A stretch of 24,602 bases of DNA from Mesotaenium endlicherianum (GCA_009602735.1 WELA01007467.1:221764-246365); one strand, 5' to 3'. Counted from the first letter of the stretch, positions 1 through 10,874 are shown. Numbers and translations: made by a program. The notes: generated by a model not told the origin, from the sequence alone.

Positions 1-117
1 CCAAAATTCCTCCCCTCCCCCTCTCTCTCAAGACACCCCCGTTCTTGGAGCCCATCATCCTTCCACAAGGCCCGAGCTCGTGCCGCCTTCCATGCCCAAT
101 CCATGCCCGACCCCGAC

Positions 118-364
118 TCAGCTGTTGGCGGCCTGGGTGGACGACCAGTAGTCCCACATCAGGCTGCCGCTCTGATCCTCTTCTCCCCCCCCCTGGAATT
201 GACCCAGAGGAGCACCCTGCTGGGTGACACCCTCCTGGGGATTGCTGGTCCCATTGGCACTGGCGTGGGCATTCCCTCCGCGGATGTCGGCTCCCATGTG
301 GTTGGTGGTGGTCTGCTGTTGGTGCAGCTCAGTCTGCTGCTGCCCTTTTTGCTGCTGCTGATAG

Positions 365-414
<50 letters not shown>

Positions 415-464
415 TTGTCGTTGCTGCAGCTGCTGTTGTTGGTGTTGTTGCTGCAGCTGCTGAA

Positions 465-499
<35 letters not shown>

Positions 500-770
500 A
501 GCTGCTGCTGTGGCTGCTGCTGCTGTGGCTGCTGCTGCTGCTGGTGCTGGTGCAACTGCTGTAACTGCTGCTGCTGCTGGTGCTGTAACTGTTGCTGTTG
601 CTGTGGCTGCTGCTGCTGTAACTGCTGTTGCTGTTGCTGGGGCTGTGGCTGAGGCTGAAACGCTCCTCCTCCCCCCACTGTTCCACGGCCAGCGGCGGAT
701 TCCGGGATGAGCTGCAGAGGAGAGATGGCAAACTGCTGGAGGGTGGGAGCACCCCCGCTGCCGCGAAGCA

Positions 771-811
<41 letters not shown>

Positions 812-860
812 GCCTGCGCCTGTACCTGTGCCTGTACCTGTGCATGAGCTTGCTGCTGGG

Positions 861-895
<35 letters not shown>

Positions 896-2428
896 AAAGC
901 CTGTATGCTCGCCGTGTCAAAGACGAGCCCGCCGCCCCCGCCCGTCTCACCCCACGGCAAGAATCCCCCGCCTGAGCCGCTGTGGCTGGCGACGTCGAGG
1001 GACTTTTGGTCAGGCTGGCTGCCGGTGCCACCTGGCATCCCCGCCGCCACCCCCGCTGCAGCAGACCCTGCCCCCACCCCTGCCCCCCCGCCTGCGATCG
1101 CTTTTGGGCCGCTGCCGTGCAGCCGGGCCTGGGCGGCTGTGGCAGCAGCGTTGTTGGCGGCAGCGGTGGCTGCAGCCTCAGCGCTCTGCATCGCCAGCTG
1201 CTGCTGCATCTGCAGCAGCTGCGCTGCCGCGGCAAACCGCGCATGGTTGCTGTCGCTAAACAGGTTCAGCCCGCCACCGCTCCCACCCCCGCCGCCCGGG
1301 CCCCCGCCCGCCCCCCTGCTCTGCTCTATGGACGCAGACCACCCGCCCGGCCCCAGCCCCAAGAGCGACTGCTGTGACATCGACATGCCCGATAGCGGCC
1401 AGCTAAACTGCTGCAGCTGCTGCTGCTGCTGCGGCTGCAGCAAGTTGCCGCCGCCGAGCTGCTGGGCTGCATTCGAGTTTTGACCTCTAGGCCCCCCCCC
1501 GGCTCCCAGCCCAGCCCCCGCTCCCGCTCCCATGCCTGCCCCCCAGCCAGCAGCGTTCAGTCCCACCAGCGAGTTCCAGTTGGCGGAGCCGCCGCCCGCC
1601 AGGCTGGCCAGGTTCTGCGACAGGTTGACTGCCAGGTTGTTGGGGAACAGGGCACCGCCCATCAGCTGCGGCTGCTGCTGCTGCTGCTGTTGCTGCTGCT
1701 GGCCCCTCTGCCCATCTGGTACGCTGAGGCCGGCCGCTAGCTGCTGCGGCGAGAACCCAGATGGCGCTGCTGCGACCCCAGAGAGCTGCTGCTGCTGCAG
1801 CTGCTGCAACTGCTGCAACTGCTGCTGCTGCTGCAGATGATTGTTGTTGCTGTTGCCCTGGGAGAGGGCTGCGCTCGCAGTCTGCGGCTGCACCGTCGCC
1901 GCCGCCCCTGCCCCTGTCGCGCCGGGGAGCAGGAGGGGCAGGAAGGGCAGGGAGTTGCGCAGGGCGTTCTGGGCGGCAGCGGCGGCGTCGGTCTGGCTGG
2001 AGAGGGGCAGCAGGGGCAGGGTGGGCCCGTTCCCCTGGCCCGCCGCAGCCTGGTTGGCAGCCGCGGCCGCAAACTGCGCCGAGAAGTCAAAGTTGCCCAG
2101 CGCATGATTGAGAAAGTTTGGAGGCAAGCTCCCCTGGGCCCCCACCCGGCCGCTGCCCGCCAGCTGGAGCATCTGGGCAGTCAGAGGCATGGGATGGTGG
2201 CCCGCGCCTGTGAGCCCCTTTTCCCCCCCAAGGGCCGAAATGGGAGGCGACAGGCTGAGGCCACCTGGCAGCGTCACATCCTGCAGGGGCAGGGGGCCGT
2301 GGAGCTCGGCGGAGGAGGAAGGGGACCCGGGGGAGGCAGCAGTCAGGAGGCCTGCGGGGCTGCCAGGTGTCTGCGGGTTGCGGTCCGGCGGCAGCCCTGG
2401 CAAGAACATGTTCAGGTTCTTCTTCAGC
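118..2428 (-). CDS. Exon 2 of the AP2/ERF gene: Gln/Gly/Ala-rich C-terminal region
   Basis: Seen: a 2.3-kb open frame ending in TAG/TAA-type stop at 118, with GC-rich coding composition. It is preceded by a long pyrimidine tract and CTGCAG|G, an excellent acceptor (exon start 2428). Joining to the donor at 4472/4473 completes the split Arg codon and gives 3,579 nt (1,193 codons including stop). The product starts LKKNLNMFLPGLPPDRN, passes through Gly/Ala-rich blocks, and ends in about 200 residues dominated by Gln runs (up to 17) and a short WDYW-containing tail. Such Gln-rich tails are known in transcriptional activators and can form phase-separating or coactivator-binding segments; that role is inferred here. 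An ATG at 2487 could instead start an independent protein, but its first 19 codons coincide with the pyrimidine tract of the acceptor, so I think it is intron. No other domain recognised. Confidence 0.72.
367..411. repeat. (CTG)15 microsatellite coding polyQ
   Basis: Uninterrupted CTG x15 on the plus strand, read as CAG codons in the minus-strand exon 2; with two CAA codons it gives 17 Gln in a row. Confidence 0.95.
466..498. repeat. (CTG)11 microsatellite coding polyQ
   Basis: Eleven uninterrupted CTG units inside exon 2, translated as Gln on the minus strand. Confidence 0.95.
772..810. repeat. (CTG)13 microsatellite coding polyQ
   Basis: Thirteen uninterrupted CTG units inside exon 2, translated as Gln on the minus strand and followed by a QA/QV alternation. 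Confidence 0.95.
862..894. repeat. (CTG)11 microsatellite coding polyQ
   Basis: Eleven uninterrupted CTG units inside exon 2, translated as Gln on the minus strand. Confidence 0.95.
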
Positions 2429-4472
2429 CTGCAGAGGGAGATGAGAGGCAGGACGAAATTGACAAGCGAGAAGGCACAGGGGAGCACCAGGCAGGACAGG
2501 ACAGCTGTCAGCTCTCGAGACGCCAGGTGCCACTACCGAGAGGGTGCCATGTCATTGTCGAGAACGTCACTTCGGTCTTATGAGACGTCTCAACCACCTG
2601 AAAGGCAAGCTGAGTGCTCTGAGATAGAGTTCTGCAAAGCAAGCCACACACGCATGTCACCCACGTGCTACAAAGCCGCGACTGCGGCAGTATCATGTCA
2701 CAAGTACCAGCCGCTCACCGAAGTGCGCCCTCGTAGATCCGCCACAGCCTCTTGGTTTAGCGACACGCGCCAGCCCACGGACTCTCGCAATAGCGACACG
2801 CGAGTCCCACAATCCCACCACAGCTGGGCTAACTAACACCTCATCTACATGAGAACTTCAGCAGGGTGCAGGTGCAGGTCCCACCCCCGTGACCTCGATA
2901 GGGGGCCACATTCATTCTCGTCTGAGCAGAAGCAGCAGCAGCAGCAGCAGCTACCCACACCCGCTTCCGACTAAACTGGTCGCATTGGGGTGGGACAAGA
3001 GCGACGAGAGCGATCGGCGCCGTCGGCTATCAAGCAGAGGGGCGAGCAAGTGAGGCTCTAAGGTTGAGCTCTGCCAGGTGATGACCCTAGATTGCACACC
3101 AGCCGATGGACCACTGGTACGACTGGGACAGTCTGTCTGGCTTGGCCGCGACACGCCTGGAAGGGAAAGAACGAGCTCTGCTGCCATCGCTCTCACTCCC
3201 AGGCTTCTGCAGGAGTGGGAGTGGGAGTGGGAGTGGGGGCAACAGCAAGAGTACATCGCAAAAAGTGGCGTGTTGCCCAGCATGGGCGCGTTACTATGCA
3301 AGGCCATCCACGGTAACGGAGCACATGGCTCTCATCAGGTGGACAGGTGTACAGGTGCCCTGCCTCAGCCCGTGGCTTCCTTCTGTCGGCACTCCACATC
3401 CTGAATTTGACTTTTCCTTGTGCTCTTTTTTTCGAGGCATATTGGGATGTAAAGATTCAAAATGCAGCTCCTTTAAAAGCAAGCCGCAAGTCAGCACTCC
3501 TCTGGACTTAACGACTCCCAGTTGCAACAACGTACCCTGGGACTGGACATGTGTCATCGTCAGGACGCAGTGCTGGTATGCACCCTGTCCAACTGGCATC
3601 AGCCCTCTCGGGTGGATAAAAGATACAAAAATAATAACCAACCCAAAAACAAGGGGGAAAACCTAACAAAAAAAGAAGAAAAAAACTGCTAAATTCTAGT
3701 GACCACAGCCCGAGTGCAGCAGAAAGTGCCACTTGCTGCCTGGCCCATTCTATTGCCCCTCTCTTCCCAACTCTCCGAGCCTGTGCCATGCCTGTGCCAT
3801 GCCTGTGCCATGCCTGTGCCATGCCTGTGCCTATGCCATTGCCCATGACAATGCCAATGCCCCGTGCTTATGGCCATGGGGGTCTTTAAACAGCCCAGGC
3901 CCAGGCCCAACTACCTTGCAGCTGAGGAGCAACATGTAAGGACACCCCGCAGACCAGGCTTCATGTGGAATATTTTCTAAAAAAAGGTGAAAGCACGCCA
4001 CAAAAGCATCACGACTGGCACTTGATGCGTAGTCCATCAGCAGGCACAGAAACGAATATTTTTCATCGAGGAATCACGCCTGCCCAGGCCATACTTGCCT
4101 ACGCTGACAAAGTTGGCCTTTCAGATTTACTCTCAGGTCGTGTCTTCTTTCTAATGCATCTTCTTTCTCACACAGAAAGCCTCACCTCACGATACTTTTG
4201 GAAACTTTCTCACACTTTCATCAGCGGACCCCAACTACCACAAAGAAGCCAGCTCCATGGCTACTAAGTTGTTGGCAAATGGGTGCTACCTTCCCTATCC
4301 TTATATTAAGTGCTACCTATGCTCCCCCTACCAATGCATCACGCGAACACGCACACACACACACACAAAGAAAGAGAGAGAGGCAGAGGGAGAGAGCGGG
4401 AGGGGGCGGGGAGTGCATACAGCTCATTAATCCAAAATGCCAACTGTACGCCAGCTGCGAGAGCATGCTTAC
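2429..4472 (-). other. Predicted 2,044-bp intron of the AP2/ERF gene
   Basis: Donor GTAAGC begins at 4472 and acceptor CTGCAG ends at 2429; phases match across the join. The intron holds several simple repeats: an AGC run near 2931-2951, GTGGGA units at about 3213-3237, 4.5 copies of an 11-bp CTGTGCCATGC unit at 3781-3830, and a CA/GA tract at about 4347-4390. No coding exon was recognised inside, though a small one cannot be excluded. Retention of this intron would stop translation immediately after the AP2 domain. Confidence 0.68.
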
Positions 4473-5740
4473 CGGTGCGGGAAATTGATGTACGCTTTCT
4501 TCCCCCTCAACCGGTACGCAGCCACATCGTACGCTTCGGCAGCATCCTCCTTGTTGTCAAAGGTGCCCAGCCAGATTCTAGTGCGCTTGCCCGGCTCCCT
4601 GATCTCCGACACCCACTTGCCCCACTTCCTGAGCCTAACACCCTTCAGCCTCTTCTGAGGGGGGGCGTCTTTATTACCATCCTGGGCCTCGCTCCCTTGT
4701 ACTTTGGCTGGCTGCTCGGCAGGAGCCTGCGCCTTGTCAGTACCATGTGCTATGGCTATAATAGCTTGACTCTGAGTTCCCTGTGGAAGCCCTGACGAAG
4801 GCCCAGATGCATTCACGCCTGCTTCACCCGGCTGCTGCTCCAAGACACCCACCTTCTTCACGCCACTGCTGACCGACCCATTCTGTACCTGAAGTGATAA
4901 GTCTCGGACTTTGTCTGTCCCATCCATTATATGCGGGGCACTGACAGCTGCAGTCGGTTGGGAACTACTCACACCAAGTTCATGATTATCTATGCGCGTA
5001 CTTTGGTGTATAGGGTTCGTTGCCAAACCATCTATCCCAACAATACCTGGTACGGCTTCAGAAGTCTTCCTGCCGTCTTCTGCAGGAGACTGTGATGAAA
5101 CAGTGATAGGTTGCTGTTCTAAAACCGGCCCCGTTACGCCCCCTGAAGCACTACCAGGATTGCCTTGTTCTTCCACGTGCTTAACATCTGTAACACCTAG
5201 TTCTCCATGACCAACACTTCGGTTTGTGCCGGCCTGCGCCTCCTCGGATGTTATCAACTGCTCCTGATTGTCTGCAACAAGAACCTCGGGCTGGGATGCT
5301 TCCACTACATCTCCGACTTTTTGTCTCTTAAGAGCAGCTTGATTTTCAGAAGCTGCCTGTTGTAGTGATAACACTGCAGAAGTGAGTCCTTGCTGTGACT
5401 GACTCCAATCTGATTGCATCTCTTTTCGTTTTAAACTATTATCTTCTTCCAAGAGGGGCTTTCCAATACCTGGGGTCAAAATCAAAGCATGGTTGTCAAT
5501 TGTGCCGGCTTCCTGCTCCTTCAGAAGCTGTACAAATTTTAACTCCCTCGTTTCTGCTTGTTCGCCATCAAGGCCTCCTCCATTAACATTTCCTTGACCA
5601 GGAGTGCCTGGTGCTTGGGAGGGATGCATAGCGGAACCTTCACGCCACCACTCTCGCACAGGAGACCGACTTGATGAGTTTTGCTCTTCCCGACTCTTTG
5701 GTTGCACCGGACGCTTCTCCATCGATTTACCCTCAGCCAT
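4473..5740 (-). CDS. Exon 1 of AP2/ERF (DREB-like) transcription factor gene with polyQ tail
   Basis: Seen: an open frame whose last ~60 codons form one AP2/ERF DNA-binding domain (residues about 366-421 counted from the Met at 5740), with [38 protein letters not shown] and YINFPH. The Val and Glu in WVSEIREP are the pair typical of DREB-type domains. The region before it is low-complexity and polar, with the basic stretch PPQKRLKG just ahead of the domain. Start: the frame opens at 5887, but that ATG has a poor context and directly follows a TGA; the ATG at 5740 has ACCATGG and is preferred. The frame hits TAA right after FPHR, but that TAA lies inside a consensus donor (CG|GTAAGC, exon end 4473), so I read it as the exon boundary rather than the protein end. 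Known: this family acts as nuclear sequence-specific regulators, often in stress responses. Target genes cannot be inferred. The AP2 call is secure; the gene model is inferred. Confidence 0.88.
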
Positions 5741-6020
5741 GGTCGGCACTCTGGCGCCGACTACGAGTGTCCTCTCAATCTGGCCGCCTTCGCAGCCGGT
5801 GACCGCTAAAGAATCTGCAATTGGCGACTTCGCTAAAATGTATCCTGGTCTTCTTGGGTCTCCCCGTCCTTCGTCGGGCCTTTTCATTCAGAATGTGACG
5901 GCCGTTTACCAGGCATTCCCAAACTGGCCAAAACGGCACCGAACTCTATTCTGAAAAGTACACTTTCGTCCGTGTGCCCAAATTATTACATTTTTGGCGA
6001 GGCAGCGGCGCCTGATTATG

Positions 6021-6089
6021 GCGGTTTGGTGCAGTTTGGTAAGTTTGGTGCAGTTTGGTGTGGTCTGGTCCAGTCTGGTTGGGTCTGGT
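6021..6089. repeat. 10-bp-period tandem repeat upstream of the AP2 gene
   Basis: Seven units of 9-10 bp, from GCAGTTTGGT-like (6021-6059) to GTGGTCTGGT-like (6060-6089), lie 281-349 bp upstream of the preferred AP2 start. On the gene's own strand the unit reads ACCAAACTGC. The period is close to one turn of DNA, so a regulatory role is possible, but no TATA box or known operator was identified nearby. The remaining upstream DNA (5741-6020) probably holds the 5' UTR and promoter. Confidence 0.75.
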
Positions 6090-7800
6090 GAGGAGGGGTG
6101 ACGGTGGGTGGCGGTTGTGATCCTGCCTCGTTCAATTGAATCCATCGACATCGGTCACTGTGAATTGCAATCACTGCATTTGAGCTTAAAAGAGGAGCTG
6201 TCGGGCTCTAGTCGGTTTTGTTGGTCTATCCCGTCGATTTATGTCTTTTATATCATCCAAGTCGTTCATCTTCTTCAGCTTGTCCTGATGGCCGTGGCTA
6301 GACGTGGTATGAGAATGTCAAGGTTAAGCAAGGCTACGTGTCACTCCTTGTTGCAGTTCCATCATATATAGTTCACAGCTGTGCTAAAATCAGGCACTAA
6401 TTCGCAGAACGGCCAACGTTTGCCGTCTTTGAAGCATCAGCGTCAAGCAGCATGCAGGAGTGGGAACTCGGGGGTGGGCTGTAGCTGCCTGCAGGCAATA
6501 GGAAGCAGGCAGTAGGTTAGATAGGACCTGTTGGTGCATGATGTGACGGTCAACCGCGCCAGCGTGGCCTGCTTTGTGATTCTTCTATGTCTCTTGCATC
6601 TGTTTCTTGGCCCGTCCTGTTCCACCTTGAACACGTTGATCGAGCGGCTCGATTAGCTGGTAAGCTATGACGGCTCGTGCAAGTCAGCTTCCGATGGCCA
6701 CGATGCTCGTAGGCGACGTCGGAAGCTTTTGCAAGCAGTTTGCAAGGGTCCACTTCATTTCAGGACATGTCACAAAGACGAATGTGGCGACCAGGTCCCG
6801 ACTAGAAGATACTGCTTCGCCCAGCTTCGCCCACCTTTGACCGGTAAAGCACCTTTGACCATGGGGGGAACTCCACTCAGGATTTTAGGAGAAATCACGC
6901 AAGATTCAGAGTGATTTCGCGACTGTTATTAGTTTGACGGCGCCGCACGAGTGACGCAGATCACGGACGACCAGGTAGAGAAAGTCAACGTTGACTCACC
7001 GACCAATGGTCTAAACTCTGCATGGTCAGTACACAAAGTCCCAGTCACACGGAAGCGTCACTGTGTTGGGTCAGTACGGACACTTAGTGATGGGTGGGGG
7101 TTTGATAACCAAGTCAGCCGAGAAGTTGACCAGTAATTGGTCCGCACCAGCAGCTGCCAAGTGAGGCATTGCTGACTAACCAGCCACCCTGGCAAATGCC
7201 AAGTCAGGCGAGGCTGGCTGAAAATGCCATCTTAGCCATGGACCTGTGGTGAGGCTGCTACGTCTTATGCAGCCACCTCGGGCGTCATAGGCTCTAAGGC
7301 CACATAGGGGTGTACACTGACCGACACTGACCGAAAGGCTAAGCAGTCACGCGCGACCGCCACAAGGCATGCATGCAAGCTAAGTGATATCACATAAGTT
7401 AAGCTGTCACGAGGGATGACTGCGGGAGCAACATGCATGCTAAAGCGCTGTTACTGAGCGATGGAAATTCTTGAGAGAGATTAGCATGCGTAGTGCCTGG
7501 GAAATGCACAAGCCTTGCACGATCCACCTCATTCTTGCCTCGCACATTTTGATAAGGAGCAGAAGCGAGCGCAGTCGCGAAAGGGGGAGAGGAGAAAGCG
7601 AAGAAGAAGGAGTTCCCAAGGCCACATGAGAGCCAAGAAGCCACGCTTCTGTCGACGCTTAGGAGATTCTCTCTCATTGTATAATAGAACAGTTAGAGTT
7701 CAGAAGTTTCCAAGTAGGGATTATGTTTGAAAGAAGCAGAGAACTTGGAGAATTCAAAATGTTAGGAGTTCTAGCGCAGATCTAGACCAAACACCACGAA
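6090..7800. other. Intergenic, no gene recognised
   Basis: Only short, unconvincing ORFs on both strands and no RNA gene recognised. A purine-rich stretch lies at about 7555-7620. Composition shifts from GC-rich near the AP2 gene to AT-rich toward 7700, where repeat-derived DNA begins. Confidence 0.5.
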
Positions 7801-7952
7801 TAAAATGAATCGACTTACCAATAGGAGATTAACAATACATTAAAGATCTCATATCAACAAGTCATCTTTATGGTGTTTTTGGTTAACTTCTTAATCAGCA
7901 AAAGACCACACAACTAGCGTAAAGTAATACACATAAGTCAAATGCAAGTAAC
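7801..7952 (-). repeat. Old truncated LTR fragment of the same retrotransposon family
   Basis: From TAAAATGAATCGACTTACC onward this region tracks the terminal part of element A's 3' LTR (10036 to about 10190) through conserved blocks such as CGACTTACCAA, TTAAAGATCTC and ATAAGTCAAATGC, with many substitutions and small indels. It corresponds to the U5 end, begins exactly at the LTR terminus (TGAAATG changed to TAAAATG) and lies in the same orientation as element A. No internal region follows, so it is a decayed remnant. Confidence 0.72.
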
Positions 7953-8576
7953 GATTCAGATGGAAGCCTTAGGATTTGACAAGATTTGTGAATTTCAAAA
8001 AAAAACCCTTTGGTCCACAATAATAGTCTCAAACGACATCCAACAATTAATCGAAGTTTATATGACGTATCTTCATATTGCATAATAATATGCCATGATA
8101 TTTTTTTGAAAATATGTTTTTTACAAGCAACACCCGATCACAGTTAGAAGACTTTTATACATTCTAAAAGTTTGGAAACTCAAGCTGCACGATAGCAAGC
8201 AGGATCGATTGTACATAATTTTCTTAGGTTTTAGAGTGCTTCTTGGGTCGTGTTTTGTGAAGTTCAAAAAATGAGAGAAAAATATCATGCCTGGTTCCTA
8301 ATTATCCGACATGGATAGGACGTAATTTACCCACATATTCTAGGTCTAAAATGTCGTTCAAAACACGTATTTGTTTCTTGAGATGTCGATCAATTGCATA
8401 TTATATGAAAATTGTCTATCGCATTATTTGAAATTAATTACCATCTACAACATTCACATACATAACCTTACATATTTCAAAATTCCTAAAAATTGAATTC
8501 CAAATTTTATCTACCCAAGATTTATCTGCTTAGTGTAGATAGCTTCTGTCATACGCTAAGAACCTGGTGTGCATAC
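7953..8576. other. AT-rich intergenic DNA
   Basis: Very AT-rich, with poly-A/T tracts around 7998-8005 and 8101-8107 and no convincing coding frame. It probably represents decayed repeat DNA; nothing more specific is seen. Confidence 0.4.
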
Positions 8577-8650
8577 GCAATACAAGTCAAATCAGTAGGT
8601 TTTGTTGCACTAAAGTCTATAATACATATGGCTTCATAGCCAAAAAGGAC
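8577..8650. repeat. Left copy of a diverged direct repeat
   Basis: The core at 8613-8650 (AAGTCTATAATACATATGG then CTTCATAGCCAAAAAGGAC) matches 9853-9889 with about three substitutions and one indel; the preceding ~35 bp match more weakly. Confidence 0.6.
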
Positions 8651-8766
8651 GACTCTTGTTCTTCAGGTCAAATGACATCGTCACCCACTAGAAAAACCTA
8701 TTGGTACCCGAATCGCCGTCTTGTGCCTGTCCTTGTTTGCAATAGGTATCCAATTGAAGCCCTGCC

Positions 8767-9333
8767 TCAAGTCCAACACAAAGAACTAGGTGCAACTGCC
8801 CACGACGTCAAAGATCTCTTCAGGTTTAGATATGGGCTAGCAATCCGCCTTGGAGACTTCGTGTAGCGCCCAATAGTCATCGCGCACATCCTCTTCTTTG
8901 ACCGTTGCCCAAGGAGATTCTTCTTGGCTCGCATCACCGTAGGGGCGGCAAAGTCCGAGATCGACTCCTTTATAGGCCCTGCCTCCTGCACCTCGCTAAT
9001 CCTAACGCCGACCACCAAGCCGTTCTTGAAGTTGCTAAAACGGAAGCTTTTCTTATAGATGGGCTCGTCTGTCGTGAAAGGCAGCTTCATTTGGTGGTGC
9101 CCCTGTAGAACCCAAGCTCCTTCATGCTGCTTGCAAATTTGATGTCGCACCTTACATCTTATAGCGCTGTCAGCTGCAGCTTGTGACTCTGTCAGTGTCC
9201 AGCCCAGCTTCCATGTAGAGGTGGCTGGTGGTGTCTCTTGCCCTATTGCTGGCGGCTTCTCCTTGGCAGGTCCTGCGAGCTGCCCTCTGACACCTGCCTG
9301 AGGACAGGATAACGAAAGAGAAGACTTGCTCAT
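8767..9333 (-). CDS. Weak hypothetical ORF, possibly a fragment of an unknown repeat gene
   Basis: A 188-codon frame between the two direct repeats. Composition is protein-like (for example GLVVGVRISEVQEAG and KSFRFSNFKNG), but I recognise no domain, signal peptide or membrane segment. There is no evident promoter and no similarity to neighbouring ORFs. It could be an exon or leftover of a transposon-borne gene, or chance; I favour a repeat-derived relic. Confidence 0.22.
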   Translation of the reverse strand: MSKSSLSLSCPQAGVRGQLAGPAKEKPPAIGQETPPATSTWKLGWTLTESQAAADSAIRCKVRHQICKQHEGAWVLQGHHQMKLPFTTDEPIYKKSFRFSNFKNGLVVGVRISEVQEAGPIKESISDFAAPTVMRAKKNLLGQRSKKRMCAMTIGRYTKSPRRIASPYLNLKRSLTSWAVAPSSLCWT

Positions 9334-9812
9334 CTTGGGTCGCTGAGACTCCTTTGTCCTTCTCCCCCCCCACTAATGAACCAAAGCTTGAGTCGGAGTC
9401 ATAAGAGCCGCCGGTCCCGGGGGGGGTGACGTGGGACTACGGAAAGGCGCGCTATGGATGAGGATTGCACCGTGAGGAATTGGAGGCGGTGGGAACCTCC
9501 TCACGAGCGGGCATGGTGTCTTAGTCCTCAAGGCGGCGAGGCATCTCCAGGTAGCGAGCCATCGCTAATAGACACTTAAATGCGATGCAAGAGCCACGTG
9601 AGAACGTTGGCATCAACTGCCTGGCCTAAGATTCGCACCGGGTCGACCTCGTTGAAATCGTACACCTCCGTGAGTTGAGAGTGGAATCCCATAGCGTGCT
9701 TCATCTCCACAGCCCTAATTATGGAAAACGAAAACGTAGTATTTGTATTACCAATGCGTACAGGCGTTATGCGTGTTGTCGTGCGGTAGGAGATCGAGTG
9801 CGTATCATCGAC

Positions 9813-9889
9813 ACAAGCAATGCATAATAAGCAAGCAGGCTTTCCTGCAAGGAAGTCTACAATACATGTGGCTTTATAGCCAAAAAGAC
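9813..9889. repeat. Right copy of a diverged direct repeat
   Basis: Same orientation as the copy at 8577-8650, about 1.24 kb away. The 38-bp core at 9853-9889 is the best conserved part. The pair could be the ends of a degraded element or a local duplication. Confidence 0.6.
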
Positions 9890-10035
9890 AGTCACGCGTC
9901 AAATGTTTTAATTAAGGAGTGTGTACTCTCCAAAGTGAGCACCTCAAGACTGTAACCTAGTAGGAAAACAACTAATAAAATCTAACCCAAATGATCACTG
10001 GAAGCACATCATGATCTTGAAGAGTAGTCCTATGG

Positions 10036-10755
10036 TGAAATGAATCGACTTACCAAATAGGCGACTAACAATTAATAAAGATCTCTATATCAGCAAGTAA
10101 TCTTTATGGATTTTCCGTTAACTGATTAAATGGCAAAAGGACAACACACTAGCGGTGAACAACACTCGTAAGTCAAATGCGAGTAAACTAGCATCAATAA
10201 TGCACTCAGTAAACTCATACATAAGCAAGGTTAGAAGACGGTGCGTATCAATGGCTTCTCGTCTTGGATTCAGATCTCTCTCAGTAAGCTGTACAAGAGA
10301 GTTGGCCTCGTTTCCGAATGCCGAACTCGAGAGCAATGCCGAGCATATGTACATGGAATGAGTTTAATGTTCAACGGCTAGTGCAATGGCACCGCCTACC
10401 CGGGAGTTAAGCACATTGGTAGGACCTCGGTTAACCAAATCCACCGCCATCTCCCATCATCCCGAATCGCCATCCATCATAGGGATGTCATCTGGCCATT
10501 CATCTAGCATACCACACTTAGATGCATATCGAGGCAGTTCGCTGCTAACGAGTACGGAAGTCAGCTCACTGTCAAAGAATGTGTCAGCAAGCTGACTTAA
10601 GTTGACTTCAGCCTGCTGCTTCCGGCTGAGTCATTAAACTGATATCATATATAAAGTCCAGCAGACTGATTATTAACTAGAGTTTAGCAGGTTGAACTTA
10701 TTTAACTGTTATATTTAAATGAATATTATATCACCCAATATACTGATTCATTACA
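10036..10755 (-). repeat. 3' LTR of element A (720 bp)
   Basis: On the minus strand it begins TGTAATGAATCAG and ends CGATTCATTTCA, the same termini as the LTRs of element B, and aligns with them along its whole length at roughly 90% or more by eye. It is 25 bp shorter mainly because its U3 has two instead of three copies of a 26-bp repeat. Confidence 0.93.
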
Positions 10756-10768
10756 ATCCCTCCAACTT
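10756..10768 (-). promoter_or_regulatory. Polypurine tract of element A
   Basis: TTAAGTTGGAGGGAT abuts the 3' LTR start on the minus strand; the same motif precedes the 3' LTR of element B. Confidence 0.8.
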
Positions 10769-10772
10769 AACA

Positions 10773-10791
10773 TGTTGTCGCCTCGACAACA
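10773..10791 (-). other. Hairpin upstream of the PPT, element A
   Basis: TGTTGTCG and CGACAACA form an 8-bp perfect stem with a 3-nt loop. A matching hairpin sits at the same place in element B (20150-20168). Confidence 0.7.
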
Positions 10792-10874
10792 CTAACACAA
10801 GGTACATAGGTTTCCCCAACTGAAATTACTGATCCCTCTCCCATCCAACATGCTGTGCCCTTGGCCCTCCGCCC

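Noticed and set aside
159..1244. 361-codon minus-strand frame rich in Ser, overlapping the polyQ exon
   Set aside because: It is the CAG repeat read in another frame (AGC = Ser); a shadow of exon 2, as are the Leu- and Ala-rich plus-strand frames there.
2487..2487. ATG at 2487 as the start of an independent polyQ gene
   Set aside because: The first 19 codons overlap the pyrimidine tract of a strong acceptor, and splicing to the AP2 exon is phase-consistent.
3781..3830. 11-bp tandem repeat considered as a CRISPR-like or functional array
   Set aside because: Contiguous units without spacers inside a predicted intron; an ordinary minisatellite.
10395..10425. GGGAGTTAAGC in the LTR resembling the 5S rRNA internal region, as in Cassandra elements
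   Set aside because: Similarity is limited to about 9-11 bases and the rest of 5S rRNA does not match.
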